Source: Whitmania pigra
Taxonomy: Eukaryota > Annelida > Clitellata > Hirudinida > Haemopidae
Assembly: GCA_021613335.1 (NCBI GenBank)
Contig: JAJTWR010000070.1
Coordinates: 124,001 to 188,000, forward strand
DNA: 64,000 nt
Direction of reading: 5' to 3'
Part shown: piece after piece, positions 17,828 to 27,133 of the stretch
How the letters are laid out: every line of letters starts with the position of its first letter
Numbering within the stretch: the stretch's first letter is position 1
Made by a program: the position numbers and the translations under genes
The notes under the pieces: generated by a model
Told to the model about the DNA's origin: nothing
The model's database searches: none
The model's input: the letters and a program-made list of their open reading frames with translations, nothing else

Positions 17828-18214
17828 TCAGTCTTTATCTAAATTACCGCGAAATTCTTTTTCAATCTCTTCCATAAAGATAAGATCAATTGCCTCGTTT
17901 AATTTGTTTACAAAAGTTAAAGAATGATGGAGGTTGGACATTTTAACAATTTCGGCAACAGACTTGTTAACCCCGATTACAATAAAAACGCCGCCTGTAT
18001 GTTTGCACAAACGGTCTCCCACCAAAAGACAACTTAAATCCTGAGAATCATTGCATTCTTTTACTGATGAAAGATCTAAAATAATATTTCTGTATCCCTC
18101 TGTATTTAACAAAATAAATTCAGCCTTTAAGGCAGGGGTATTATTATTAGTAAAGCTAGGTTCATCTAACTTAATAAGCACATATTTTTCGTGTTTATCG
18201 ACAGTAAATTTCAT
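17828..18214 (-). CDS. STAS-domain anti-sigma-factor-antagonist-like protein
   Basis: A 128-residue protein with a SpoIIAA-type STAS fold: LDEPSFTNNNTPALKAEF, IILDLSSVKECNDS, then LSCLLVGDRLC and VIGVNKSVAEIVKMS. The serine in CNDSQDLS aligns with the phosphorylated serine of anti-anti-sigma factors. No cognate kinase or sigma factor is adjacent. It lies between purC (18 bases upstream) and rnz (3 bases downstream); this small STAS protein next to rnz is a familiar Bacteroidota arrangement. Whether it is a true sigma regulator is not shown here. Confidence 0.82.
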   Translation of the reverse strand: MKFTVDKHEKYVLIKLDEPSFTNNNTPALKAEFILLNTEGYRNIILDLSSVKECNDSQDLSCLLVGDRLCKHTGGVFIVIGVNKSVAEIVKMSNLHHSLTFVNKLNEAIDLIFMEEIEKEFRGNLDKD

Positions 18215-18232
18215 GATTTTTAAAATTTAAAC

Positions 18233-19180
18233 CTACAATAAAATTTTAATGGCCTTTAATACATTTTCTTCTATTCTTTCAAAGATATCAGCAATCGGGT
18301 TTTTTACAAATTTTTCGCCGGTAATTTGTTCATATAATTCTATATAACGATTAGATATTGAATTTACAATTTCAGGAGTCATTGTTGGGATAACTTGTCC
18401 ATCTTTACCCTGAAAATTATTTTCCATAAGCCATTTACGTACAAATTCTTTTGAAAGCTGTTTTTGAGGTTCTCCTTTGGCTTGTTTTTGACTATAACCT
18501 TCGGCATAAAAATATCTGGAAGAATCGGGGGTGTGTATTTCATCTATCAAGTAAATGGTATTGTTTGCTTTTCCAAATTCGTATTTGGTATCAGCCAAAA
18601 TTAAACCCCGCTCTGCGGCTATTTGAGCGCCGCGTTTAAAGAGCGCTTTGGCGTATGCCTCTAGCCGGTTGTAATCTTGGATGGAAACCAGCTTTTTTGC
18701 TATGATGTCTTCGCGGGAAATATCCTGGTCATGACCCACGGCAGCTTTTGTGGTAGGCGTAATAATGGGTTCGGGCAGTTTATCGTTTTCTTTCAATCCA
18801 TCGGCCAAAGCTATGCCGCAAATTTGGCGTTTTCCGGCATTGTATTCTCTCCATGCATGGCCTGCCAAATATCCGCGAACCACCATTTCTACCTTAAAAG
18901 GCTGGCAAATGCGGCCGATGGTAACCATTTCGTCAGGGGTAGACAATACCCAATTTGGAACGATATCTTTTGTTTCTGATAAAAATTTTGCCGCTATCTG
19001 ATTTAAAACTTGCCCTTTATAAGGAATTGCTTCGGGCAGCACTACATCAAAAGCAGAAATTCTATCGGTAACAATCATTACCATCAATTGGTTATTAATG
19101 GCGTACACATCGCGTACTTTGCCTCTATAAAAACCGCTCTGATTAGGAAAATTAAAAAAAGTTTCTTTTATTGCTTTCAT
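18233..19180 (-). CDS. purC: Phosphoribosylaminoimidazole-succinocarboxamide synthase
   Basis: SAICAR synthetase, a step of de novo purine synthesis: CAIR plus aspartate plus ATP. The 315-residue form shows [11 protein letters not shown] at the N-terminus, [48 protein letters not shown] and SKEFVRKWL. The length matches the longer type of PurC. It is 68 bases downstream of phoH and heads the purC-STAS-rnz run. Another purine gene, purB, is in this window at 29.1 kb. Confidence 0.96.
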   Translation of the reverse strand: MKAIKETFFNFPNQSGFYRGKVRDVYAINNQLMVMIVTDRISAFDVVLPEAIPYKGQVLNQIAAKFLSETKDIVPNWVLSTPDEMVTIGRICQPFKVEMVVRGYLAGHAWREYNAGKRQICGIALADGLKENDKLPEPIITPTTKAAVGHDQDISREDIIAKKLVSIQDYNRLEAYAKALFKRGAQIAAERGLILADTKYEFGKANNTIYLIDEIHTPDSSRYFYAEGYSQKQAKGEPQKQLSKEFVRKWLMENNFQGKDGQVIPTMTPEIVNSISNRYIELYEQITGEKFVKNPIADIFERIEENVLKAIKILL

Positions 19181-19248
19181 GGAGAGGCTAAAATAATAAA
19201 AAGTATAAATGTGATGAATTTATTCCATAAACAATGCTTTTGTAGTTG

Positions 19249-20217
19249 TTATTGGATATCTCCATAGGCTTTCAAAATCTCTTTTACCAACTTATGACGA
19301 ACCACATCCTGACCTGTAAGGTAAATAATATCGATTCCTTTAATACCATCCAAAATCCCTAAAGTCATCCGCAAGCCTGATTGCGCTTTTTTAGGTAAAT
19401 CTATTTGGGTAATATCGCCGGTTACAATAAATTTTGCCGCAGGCCCCATACGGGTTAAAAACATTTTTAACTGCATGTCGGTAGCGTTTTGCGCTTCGTC
19501 AAGAATAACGAAACAATTATCTAAAGTTCTGCCGCGCATAAAAGCCAATGGCGCTATTTCAATAGTTCTGTTTTCTAAATAAACTTTTAATTTTTCCGGC
19601 TGTATCATATCATCCAACGCATCATAAAGCGGGCGCAAATAGGGGTCTACTTTTTCTTTTAAATCTCCCGGAAGAAAACCCAAACTTTCTCCGGCTTCAA
19701 CGGCCGGTCTGGTTAATATAATCCGTTTTATTTCTTTATTTTTTAATGCGCGTACCGCCAAAGCTACTGCCGTATAGGTTTTTCCGGTACCGGCAGGGCC
19801 TATTGCAAAAAGCACATCGTTTTTGCCAATGCTTTCTACCATTTTGCGTTGGTTGACCGTACGAGCCTTAATCATTAAGCCGTAATTGCCGTAAACTATC
19901 GCCTCTCCATTGCTTTGAGGCAATGCCGCGTTTTCATTAAGATTGATTTTAGCCAAAGCCGACTTTTTTGAATCCAAAATAAATGCCACTTCATTTCCGC
20001 TTAAAGCGCCGTATAAATCTAAATGGGCAACTAATTGATTGATTTTTTGTTGAAATAAGACTAATTCGGCTTGGTCTCCTAAAACCTTTACGTCATTTCC
20101 TCTGGCTACAATCTTTAATTTTGGAAATGCGTTTTTTATCAGTTCATAATGCTCGTTATTTGGACCCCAAAATTGTACTTGATCTGTGGTTTCTAATGTT
20201 AGTTTTAGCAGGTTCAA
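19249..20217 (-). CDS. PhoH family ATPase
   Basis: A 322-residue PhoH-type P-loop ATPase. Its N-terminal part is a KH-like region common in PhoH-like proteins. The Walker A motif GPAGTGKT is at residues 140-147, followed by RPAVEAGESLGFLPGDL and the Walker B-like FVILDEAQN. It is cytoplasmic and is thought to be involved in RNA metabolism; the exact role is not settled. It is the first gene of the minus-strand run that continues with purC. Confidence 0.92.
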   Translation of the reverse strand: MNLLKLTLETTDQVQFWGPNNEHYELIKNAFPKLKIVARGNDVKVLGDQAELVLFQQKINQLVAHLDLYGALSGNEVAFILDSKKSALAKINLNENAALPQSNGEAIVYGNYGLMIKARTVNQRKMVESIGKNDVLFAIGPAGTGKTYTAVALAVRALKNKEIKRIILTRPAVEAGESLGFLPGDLKEKVDPYLRPLYDALDDMIQPEKLKVYLENRTIEIAPLAFMRGRTLDNCFVILDEAQNATDMQLKMFLTRMGPAAKFIVTGDITQIDLPKKAQSGLRMTLGILDGIKGIDIIYLTGQDVVRHKLVKEILKAYGDIQ

Positions 20218-20319
20218 GATATTGTATTTTATTTTTATAAATGTATATTCTAATTAAAAATTGAATATTTGTAAATAATTTGACTATACGCAAGAATAAG
20301 CATAATTATTTAATTTTTA

Positions 20320-21099
20320 ATGGCAATTATCACTTTAACGACAGATTTAGGAAACAAAGATTTTTACCAAGCAGCTTTGAAAGGCAGTATTTTGAAAATT
20401 CTTCCTGATGCCTGTATAGTTGATATTACCCATGAAGTTCCTTCTTTCAATATTCCTTACGCGGCTTTCATTTTAAAAAATGCTTTCTCTTATTTTCCAA
20501 AAGATACTGTTCATTTAATTGGTATTGACTCGGTTTTTAGTGAAAAAACCAAATACCTTGCAATTAAACATGGCGGGCATTTTTTTGTAGGCGCAGATAA
20601 TGGAATTTTTTCGCTCTTGTTTGATAAAACGCCTGAAGACGTCGTTGAATTAGACATTGTACAAGATCTTAAATATTTGCATTTTCCGTTGGTAGATATT
20701 TTTGTAAAAGCGGCCAGCCATTTAGCAAAGGGAGGCAAATTGCAGGAAATTGGAATACCTAGCCCTGAAATTGAGCAAAAAATGCTTTTGCAGCCCGTTA
20801 TAGAGCAAGATATGATTAAAGGAAACGTTATTTATATAGATATTTTTTCTAATGTTATCACAAACATTACCAAAGATCTTTTTAGCAAAACGCAACAAAA
20901 CAGAAATTTTACGCTTTATTTTAGAAAAAACGAAACCATTACCCGATTAAGTTGGCACTATAATGAAGTTGCCGAGGGCGAAAAACTTTGCCTGTTTGGT
21001 ATTAGCAACCATTTGGAAATTGCAATGAACAAAGGAAAAGCAAGCACCTTACTGGGCCTGCATATTAACGATATTGTTAGGGTTGAGTTTCATTCCTAA
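20320..21099 (+). CDS. SAM hydrolase / SAM hydroxide adenosyltransferase (DUF62)
   Basis: A 259-residue member of the DUF62/chlorinase-fluorinase-like family. The N-terminal motif TTDLGNKDFYQAALKG, the DITHEVPSFN segment and GADNGIFSLLF are characteristic. The C-terminal domain closes with LLGLHINDIVRVEF. Known members that are not halogenases hydrolyse S-adenosylmethionine to adenosine and methionine. Nothing suggests halide use here, though specific active-site residues were not aligned. It is a single gene after the divergent phoH. Confidence 0.88.
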   Translation: MAIITLTTDLGNKDFYQAALKGSILKILPDACIVDITHEVPSFNIPYAAFILKNAFSYFPKDTVHLIGIDSVFSEKTKYLAIKHGGHFFVGADNGIFSLLFDKTPEDVVELDIVQDLKYLHFPLVDIFVKAASHLAKGGKLQEIGIPSPEIEQKMLLQPVIEQDMIKGNVIYIDIFSNVITNITKDLFSKTQQNRNFTLYFRKNETITRLSWHYNEVAEGEKLCLFGISNHLEIAMNKGKASTLLGLHINDIVRVEFHS

Positions 21100-21220
21100 G
21101 CAGCTAACAGCTTCTTCATTATTTATGAATTTATTTTAAAAATACTCCAAACAGCCATAAGCAACAACTGTTGGCGGAAATAAAGTTGAAAAAAAAGATT
21201 GAGATCAATTGTTTTTAATA

Positions 21221-21295
21221 AACTGATTTTTAAGAAAAACAACTGCCCGCTCTTGAAAAACGGTATCTTGCAAAAGTCTTTAGTTTTTATAAAAA
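21221..21295 (+). repeat. Interspersed repeat R2, copy A
   Basis: About 75 bases beginning AACTGATTTTTAAGAAAAAC and containing GAAAAACGGTATCTTGCAAAAGTCT recur, with a few changes, at 45649-45727. Both copies are in noncoding spacers and on the same strand. No frame or inverted ends are shared. The rest of the 21100-21384 spacer is AT-rich with no gene. Confidence 0.7.
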
Positions 21296-21384
21296 AATCG
21301 TGTGTTATTGATTTTGTCAATCAAAAATATTGAAATATGCGGCAAATTTTCTATTTTAGTTAATAAAAGGTTAAATTATTCGAT

Positions 21385-22017
21385 ATGGAAAATTTAAAAA
21401 ACGCTCGCAAAGGTTTTAGGGAAGAAGGCGTTGATTGGAAAGAAGCGGAAAAAATTGGGCTTAGTAAAGAATTGCTGGAAAAAACGGGCAATCTTGAAAA
21501 TTTTTTAAAAGGCGCTAAAACATCTTTACTCCATAATTTAAAAGGCGATTTAGGCGGAACAAAGATGACCTATGACGCTAAGTTCAGGTTAATAGATGAT
21601 GGCGCGGGTAAGCCTGTATTAATTGTGCATGGAGTTAAATCGCAACTATTAATTCCTAAAAACTATTTAGGATATGAATTTGACGAGCAAGACAAAAAAA
21701 ATTTGAAACAAACGGGCGAATTAGGAAAAATAGTTGAATTAACCGACAAAATGGGTAAAGAAAAATTTAATGCTCTCATTGGAGTAGATCCTGACACCAA
21801 TGAGGTGGTTAGCATCAGGGCTGCAAGAATAGAAAAAATATTGCCGGACGTTATAAAAGGCGTTAAATTGGAAAAACAAGATAAAAAAGCATTAAGCGAA
21901 GGCAGATCGGTTTTGGTGAATGATATGATTGATAAAAATGGAAATAAATTTAATGCGCACATCATAATTTCCGCAGGGAAACAAGGATTAGGCTTTAAAT
22001 TTGATAATGATGTTTGA
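21385..22017 (+). CDS. DUF3945/DUF4099-like protein of conjugative-element type
   Basis: A 210-residue protein resembling the DUF4099/DUF3945 modules that are common on Bacteroidota conjugative elements. It has an N-terminal helix (EEGVDWKEAEKIGLSKELL), a TGNLENFLKG motif, then two repeated units with NYLGYEFDEQDKKNLKQTGE, VELTDK, VSIRAARI and a second half GVKLEKQDKKALSEG. Their function is unknown. No other conjugation or mobilisation genes are present here, so it is either an orphan left by a vanished element or a domesticated copy. No signal peptide or membrane segment. Confidence 0.72.
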   Translation: MENLKNARKGFREEGVDWKEAEKIGLSKELLEKTGNLENFLKGAKTSLLHNLKGDLGGTKMTYDAKFRLIDDGAGKPVLIVHGVKSQLLIPKNYLGYEFDEQDKKNLKQTGELGKIVELTDKMGKEKFNALIGVDPDTNEVVSIRAARIEKILPDVIKGVKLEKQDKKALSEGRSVLVNDMIDKNGNKFNAHIIISAGKQGLGFKFDNDV

Positions 22018-22060
22018 AAATAGGAAACTTCGGTAATTGTGTAAATCAAAACTTTGCTTT

Positions 22061-22117
22061 TATAGGCCTCATGCCCATTTGGCGGGTTTTTATCCGGAGA
22101 GATGGGTCATAGAGGCT
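22061..22117. terminator. Long imperfect hairpin downstream of the DUF3945-like gene
   Basis: AGGCCTC and GCCCAT near 22064-22078 pair imperfectly with GATGGG and AGAGGCT near 22101-22117, giving a long stem with small bulges. It lies 45-100 bases after the stop codon and probably ends transcription, though no strong T-run follows. Confidence 0.4.
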
Positions 22118-22188
22118 TTGTTTGGATGTTTGTTAATGGGTTTATTGAGCCAACTTGAAAAATGTTGATGGAAAAACAGCGGAAAATT

Positions 22189-22196
22189 TAATTTTG
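22189..22196 (+). promoter_or_regulatory. Bacteroidota -7 box for the DnaQ-like exonuclease
   Basis: TAATTTTG matches TAnnTTTG. A TTG at 22164-22166 lies at roughly the distance expected for the -33 element. The start codon is 47 bases beyond the box. Confidence 0.5.
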
Positions 22197-22242
22197 TAAA
22201 ACCTTTTTGGTAGACTTGGTTCGGTTTTCGAGAAAATTATCT

Positions 22243-23190
22243 ATGAAGTTAAATTTAAAAAGACCTCTTGCTTTTTTTGATTTAGAAACAACAGGCGTAA
22301 ATGTTGGAAGCGATAGAATTGTTGAAATAGCTATTTTAAAAGTCATGCCCGATGGCTCCGAACAGCATTTAACAAAAAGAATAAATCCTGAAATACCCAT
22401 TCCCTTAGCCAGTTCTTTGATACATGGCATATATGATCAAGACGTGCAAAAAGAACCTGTTTTTTTACAGGTATCAAAACAGATTGCCAGTTTTATTGGC
22501 GATGCGGATCTGGCCGGTTACAATTCAAATAAATTCGATATTCCCATATTATTGGAAGAATTTTTACGTGTCGGTATCGATTTTGATATGACCAACAGGA
22601 AGTTTGTAGACGTTCAAAATATCTACCATCAAATGGAGCAAAGAACCCTGAAAGCCGCATACAAATTTTATTGTAACAAAGATATAATTAACGCTCATTC
22701 TGCTCAAGCGGATACTCGAACCACCTACGAGGTGCTTTTGGCTCAGCTTGATAAATATAAAGATGTTGAATTTGAAGATAAACAAGGCCTAAAAAGTACG
22801 CCGGTGGTAAATGATGTAGACGCTCTTCATGCGTTTACCAACTTACACAAACTGGTTGATTTTGCCGGACGAATGATTTTTAACGAAAACCAGGAAGAAA
22901 TAATCAACTTTGGCAAGCATAAGGGAAAAACGGTTGAAAGCGTTTTTGAAACAGAACCCAGCTATTACAGTTGGATGATGCAAGGCGATTTTCCATTATA
23001 TACCAAACGTAAACTTAAAGAAATCTGGACAAGATGGAACGTAAAAAAAACAGAAGGTAAAACCCAAAAAATTGACAGGGAAAAGCCTAAAATAAACAGA
23101 CCTCCCTCCAAACCCCAGCATCACAAGCAAGCTGTAAAACCGGTTACAAATGCGATGCTGGAGCAATTAAAAATGAAATTCGGAAAATAA
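22243..23190 (+). CDS. DnaQ-like 3'-5' exonuclease
   Basis: A 315-residue exonuclease of the DEDD superfamily. Exo I is LAFFDLETTGVN with Asp/Glu, Exo II is DLAGYNSNKFDIPIL, and Exo III is HSAQADTRTTYEVL with a histidine five residues before the aspartate, the DEDDh arrangement. The C-terminal part has a second conserved block (INFGKHKGKTVESVF and YYSWMMQGDFP) found in DnaQ-like proteins of this phylum, then a basic, proline-rich tail. It may act as a proofreading or repair exonuclease; it is not adjacent to a polymerase. ATG 22243 is preferred over a TTG 36 bases earlier. Confidence 0.88.
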   Translation: MKLNLKRPLAFFDLETTGVNVGSDRIVEIAILKVMPDGSEQHLTKRINPEIPIPLASSLIHGIYDQDVQKEPVFLQVSKQIASFIGDADLAGYNSNKFDIPILLEEFLRVGIDFDMTNRKFVDVQNIYHQMEQRTLKAAYKFYCNKDIINAHSAQADTRTTYEVLLAQLDKYKDVEFEDKQGLKSTPVVNDVDALHAFTNLHKLVDFAGRMIFNENQEEIINFGKHKGKTVESVFETEPSYYSWMMQGDFPLYTKRKLKEIWTRWNVKKTEGKTQKIDREKPKINRPPSKPQHHKQAVKPVTNAMLEQLKMKFGK

Positions 23191-23425
23191 TTGAGATAAA
23201 ATGTTTTACTCGATTTTTATTAAGCCCAATGATTGCTTACGCCGTTTGTTTTAAAACATGCCAAAAAAGTGCGCATGGCAGGTAACTCTTCAATAAAAAT
23301 AAAACCGATTTGCTTATTTTTTTGAAAATACAGGAGCATTTACAAGGCGGCTTTCTCATTTTTTTCTTTATGTAAATACATTATAATTATTGATACTAAA
23401 TATCGTTTTATTATATAAGTATGCG

Positions 23426-23433
23426 TATTTTTG
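23426..23433 (+). promoter_or_regulatory. Bacteroidota -7 box for rpoN
   Basis: TATTTTTG matches TAnnTTTG and is 23 bases before the rpoN start codon. The spacer upstream (23191-23425) has no gene; a stretch near 23229-23262 faintly resembles the R1 core but is too diverged to call. Confidence 0.5.
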
Positions 23434-23455
23434 ATTTAAAAAATCATTTTATCTG

Positions 23456-24928
23456 ATGCTAAAGCAACATATACAGCAAAAATTATTGCAAAAATTAAGT
23501 CCTCAGCAAATTCAATTTATCAAATTGTTGCAGGTTCCTACGGTTGCTTTAGATGCAAGAATTAAGGAAGAATTAGAAGAAAACCCTGCTTTGGAAGATC
23601 AAAGCCTGATGAATTTAGAAGAACCCAAAAGCGAATATGATGATTTGGGAAACGATGGAGAGGATTTTGATTCGGGTAATGAAGCGGAAGTGGGCGTTGA
23701 TGAATTTAATGTGGATGACTATCTTCAAAATGACGAAAACGGTTACAACGTCGCATATAATCAAAATGACGACGATGAAGATAAAAAAGAAATCCCTATA
23801 GCGGTAGAAAGCACTTTTTTTGAAAGTTTACAAGAGCAATTAGACTTATTGCCTTTATCTGATATAGATTTTATTATAGGGAAGCAAATTATTGGCAGCT
23901 TGGATGACGACGGTTATATGCGTAGACCTATCCATTCTATGATAGATGACTTGGCATTTTCTCAAAACATCGCAGTTGAAGAATCTGAAGTTTTAGAAAT
24001 GTTAAAACTTATTCAAACTTTTGACCCTCCCGGCATTGCAGCCAGAGATTTGCAAGAATGTTTGGTTTTACAATTAAGAAAAAAAGACGTTTCAAACCCC
24101 ATAATTGCCAAAGCTATTGAAATTGTTGAACAACACTTAGATGAATTTACGCGTAAACATTACGATAAACTTGAAAAAACAGTAGGTTTAAACGGCGAAG
24201 AACTCAAAGAGGCGGTAGCGGAAATTTTAAAACTAAACCCCAAACCGGGCGATTCCAATCAGATTACCACCAAGCAACTCCAAGTCATACCCGATTTTCA
24301 TATTGCAAATAATGACGGGGTTTTAGCCCTTACATTAAACAAAAAAAATGCGCCCGAGTTACGCATCAGCAGATCATATATGGAAATGTTTGATCATTAC
24401 GACAGGGTTTCGAAAAAAGATAAAAAGCTTAAAGAAGCCATACAATTTGTTAAACAAAAGTTAGATGCCGCTAAATGGTTTATTGACGCTATAAAGCAAC
24501 GCCAACAAACCCTGCTTAAAACCGTGAATGCCATTATGCACTATCAATATGATTATTTTATGACAGGGGATGAACGCAAATTACGCCCTATGATACTGAA
24601 AGACATAGCCGACAGAATAGATATGGATATATCTACCATATCAAGAGTGGCCAACAGCAAATACGTACAAACCGAATTTGGCACCTTTTTATTAAAATCC
24701 TTCTTTTCTGAAGCCATCCAAACCGAAAGCGGAGAAGAGGTTTCTAATAAAGAAGTAAAGAAAATATTGGAAGATTGCATCAGCAGCGAAGATAAATGCA
24801 AACCTTTGGCCGATGAAAAATTAACCGAAATTTTAAAGCAGCACGGTTACAACATCGCCCGAAGAACAGTTGCCAAATATCGCGAGCAAATGAATATTCC
24901 GGTGGCAAGGCTAAGAAAAGAATTATAA
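23456..24928 (+). CDS. rpoN: RNA polymerase sigma-54 factor
   Basis: A 490-residue sigma-54. The glutamine-rich activator-interacting region I is at the N-terminus (KLSPQQIQFIKLLQVPTVAL). A long acidic region II follows (about residues 45-115), then the core-binding domain (DPPGIAARDLQECL, LKLNPKPG). The helix-turn-helix region (DISTISRVANSKYVQT) and the C-terminal RpoN box (ARRTVAKYRE) complete it. It directs transcription from -24/-12 promoters with AAA+ activators. No activator gene is in the window. The gene stands alone. Confidence 0.96.
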   Translation: MLKQHIQQKLLQKLSPQQIQFIKLLQVPTVALDARIKEELEENPALEDQSLMNLEEPKSEYDDLGNDGEDFDSGNEAEVGVDEFNVDDYLQNDENGYNVAYNQNDDDEDKKEIPIAVESTFFESLQEQLDLLPLSDIDFIIGKQIIGSLDDDGYMRRPIHSMIDDLAFSQNIAVEESEVLEMLKLIQTFDPPGIAARDLQECLVLQLRKKDVSNPIIAKAIEIVEQHLDEFTRKHYDKLEKTVGLNGEELKEAVAEILKLNPKPGDSNQITTKQLQVIPDFHIANNDGVLALTLNKKNAPELRISRSYMEMFDHYDRVSKKDKKLKEAIQFVKQKLDAAKWFIDAIKQRQQTLLKTVNAIMHYQYDYFMTGDERKLRPMILKDIADRIDMDISTISRVANSKYVQTEFGTFLLKSFFSEAIQTESGEEVSNKEVKKILEDCISSEDKCKPLADEKLTEILKQHGYNIARRTVAKYREQMNIPVARLRKEL

Positions 24929-25039
24929 CCGAAAACCGGATAAGCGCTTTAATCCAAAGTAAAAATTTCTTCTATATCAGCTATTTTTCATTGAAAGGCG
25001 TTGATGTTAGAACTTGTTTCCGGCCTTTTTTATTTTATC

Positions 25040-25047
25040 TATCTTTG
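25040..25047 (+). promoter_or_regulatory. Bacteroidota -7 box for ubiX, nearly touching the start codon
   Basis: TATCTTTG is an exact match to TAnnTTTG, and only four bases separate it from the ubiX ATG at 25052. A TTG at 25013-25015 could serve as the -33 element. The transcript would have almost no leader. Confidence 0.6.
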
Positions 25048-25051
25048 CTGA

Positions 25052-25621
25052 ATGTCTAACAAAAAAAAAATCATTATTGCCGCTACCGGAGCCAGCGGGG
25101 CCATATATACCAAATTACTGTTAGATACTCTTCACAAACTTGAAAACCGGTTGCAAAAAGTAGGGGTGGTTATGTCTGATAACGCAAAAGAGATATGGAA
25201 TATGGAGTTGGGAAATAATCATTTTGAGAAATATCCATTTCAGTTTTACCATAAATCTGATTTTCAGGCGCCGTTTGCTTCCGGTTCTGCAAAATATGAT
25301 GCCATGATTATTGCCCCTTGCTCGATGGGCGCTTTGGGAAGAATTGCGAACGGTATCTCAAACGATTTGATTTCTAGAGCGGCCGATGTGGTTTTGAAAG
25401 AAAAACGTAAACTTATTCTTGTTGTACGCGATATGCCTTTTAACCTCATCCATATCAACAATATGAAGTTGGTTTGCCAAGCAGGAGGAATTATTTGTCC
25501 TGCAAATCCATCCTTTTACAGCCTGCCCAAATCCATTGAAGAATTGGCTCAAACAGTGATTGACCGGGTAATTGATTTGATAGGTTTAGAAAAGAAGAGT
25601 TATCGTTGGAACGATGTATAG
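25052..25621 (+). CDS. ubiX: Flavin prenyltransferase UbiX
   Basis: Makes prenylated FMN from FMN and dimethylallyl phosphate, the cofactor of UbiD-type decarboxylases. In menaquinone-using Bacteroidota it probably supports quinone synthesis; this is inferred. The 189 residues start with AATGASGAIYTKLLLDTL, followed by APCSMGALGRIANGISNDLI, RAADVVLKEKRKLILVVRDM and ICPANPSFYS, all typical. No ubiD homologue is present here. Confidence 0.95.
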   Translation: MSNKKKIIIAATGASGAIYTKLLLDTLHKLENRLQKVGVVMSDNAKEIWNMELGNNHFEKYPFQFYHKSDFQAPFASGSAKYDAMIIAPCSMGALGRIANGISNDLISRAADVVLKEKRKLILVVRDMPFNLIHINNMKLVCQAGGIICPANPSFYSLPKSIEELAQTVIDRVIDLIGLEKKSYRWNDV

Positions 25622-25707
25622 CGTAATTGCTTGTAGTAAAAAGCTGAAAACTTCAGGTTGAGTTTTTTAATCAACAAATGTAAATAAAATATCGTCGATC
25701 AAAATCG

Positions 25708-25715
25708 TAACTTTG
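25708..25715 (+). promoter_or_regulatory. Bacteroidota -7 box for mtaB
   Basis: TAACTTTG is an exact TAnnTTTG match eight bases before the mtaB ATG, again implying a very short or absent leader. Confidence 0.6.
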
Positions 25716-25723
25716 CGGTTTCA

Positions 25724-27046
25724 ATGAAAAAAGTTGCTTTTTATACGCTGGGTTGTAAACTGAATTTTTCAGAAACCTCAACAATAGGTCGTTTATTTGG
25801 CGATGCCGGATATAGCGTGGTCGAATTTACGGATAAGGCCGACGTATATGTAATCAATACCTGCTCGGTTACCGACCATGCAGATAAAAAATGTAGAAAA
25901 GTTGTAAAAGAAGCGCTCAAATATTCGCCTAATGCCTACATTACCATCGTGGGTTGTTATGCCCAGTTGAAACCGCGAGAAATTGCCGAAATTGAAGGCG
26001 TTGATATGGTGCTTGGCGCAGCCGAAAAATTTAGGATTGTTGAATTTATTACCGATTTAACCAAACAGCCTAAAGCAGTTGTGCATCAGCAAGATATTGA
26101 ACATGTAAATAAGCGGTTTATAGCTGCGTATTCTATGGGCGACAGAACCAGAACTTTTTTAAAAGTGCAAGACGGTTGTAATTATCCCTGTACTTATTGT
26201 ACCATTCCGCTGGCAAGAGGAGGCAGCCGCAGCGATACTATTGAAAACGTAGTATACCGCGCTCAACAAATTGCCCAAAGCGGCGTAAAAGAAATAATAT
26301 TAACAGGGGTAAATTTAGGCGATTTCGGCATTCGCGACGGAAAAAGGCAAGATCGTTTTTTTGATTTGATTAGAGCGTTAGACCAGGTTGAAAAAATCCC
26401 GCGTATCCGTATTTCATCGGTCGAACCTAATTTATTAAGTAATGAGATTATTGATTTTGTGGCTGCTTCTAAAAGGTTTGTTCCTCATTTTCATATCCCT
26501 TTACAATCGGGTTCCAATAAAATTTTATCTTTGATGAAAAGACGTTATCAACGGGAGTTGTATGCTGAACGCGTTAAAAGAATCAAAGAAGTAATGCCAA
26601 ACTGTTGTATCGGAGCAGACGTTATTGTGGGTTTTCCAGGCGAAACGCAGGAAGACTTTTTAAATACTTACGATTTTATCAATCAGTCAGCTATTTCATA
26701 TCTGCATGTTTTTACCTATTCAGAACGCGAATTTACGCAAGCGGTTGCCATGGAGGATAAAGTGGCCGGAGGCATCCGTTGGCAACGGAATAAAATGCTT
26801 CATATCCTGTCGGATAAAAAAAGAAGGGCCTTTTACCAATCGCAAGTTGGCAACCCCGCGCAAGCGCTTTTTGAAGACGACCACAAAAATGGTTTTATGT
26901 ACGGCTTTACTAAAAACTATATAAAGGTAAAAGCAAAATACGATCCTTTAATGGTTAACGAACTTAAACAAGTAAAATTAATTGCCCTTAATGCCGAAGG
27001 AGAAATGGAGGTAGTCGATGCTGAAGCCGCAGTTTATGCGCATTAA
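25724..27046 (+). CDS. mtaB: tRNA t6A37 methylthiotransferase MtaB
   Basis: A radical-SAM enzyme that adds a methylthio group to t6A37 of tRNAs reading ANN codons. It has 440 residues. The N-terminal UPF0004 domain has three cysteines (TLGCKLN, NTCSVTDHADKK, VGCYAQLKP) for the auxiliary cluster. The radical-SAM CxxxCxxC is in DGCNYPCTYCTIPLARG. Further motifs are GVNLGDFG, SSVEPN, HIPLQSGS, VIVGFPGET and YSERE. A TRAM-like end is seen. The distinction from MiaB and RimO rests on the MtaB-like motifs and has not been tested by phylogeny. Confidence 0.92.
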   Translation: MKKVAFYTLGCKLNFSETSTIGRLFGDAGYSVVEFTDKADVYVINTCSVTDHADKKCRKVVKEALKYSPNAYITIVGCYAQLKPREIAEIEGVDMVLGAAEKFRIVEFITDLTKQPKAVVHQQDIEHVNKRFIAAYSMGDRTRTFLKVQDGCNYPCTYCTIPLARGGSRSDTIENVVYRAQQIAQSGVKEIILTGVNLGDFGIRDGKRQDRFFDLIRALDQVEKIPRIRISSVEPNLLSNEIIDFVAASKRFVPHFHIPLQSGSNKILSLMKRRYQRELYAERVKRIKEVMPNCCIGADVIVGFPGETQEDFLNTYDFINQSAISYLHVFTYSEREFTQAVAMEDKVAGGIRWQRNKMLHILSDKKRRAFYQSQVGNPAQALFEDDHKNGFMYGFTKNYIKVKAKYDPLMVNELKQVKLIALNAEGEMEVVDAEAAVYAH

Positions 27047-27133
27047 GGTATTCGCCAAATATTGATAATCATTTAAGGTTTTTTAAAACGCAACTAACAA
27101 ACAGTTTGCTATCTTAGCGCAAATTAATTTTTT

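Noticed and set aside
19181..19248. Purine riboswitch before purC
   Set aside because: The gap to phoH is only 68 bases and shows no purine-aptamer core.
23229..23262. A fifth R1 copy
   Set aside because: Only a short CAATGATT…TACGCC resemblance with shifted spacing; too weak to separate from AT-rich background.
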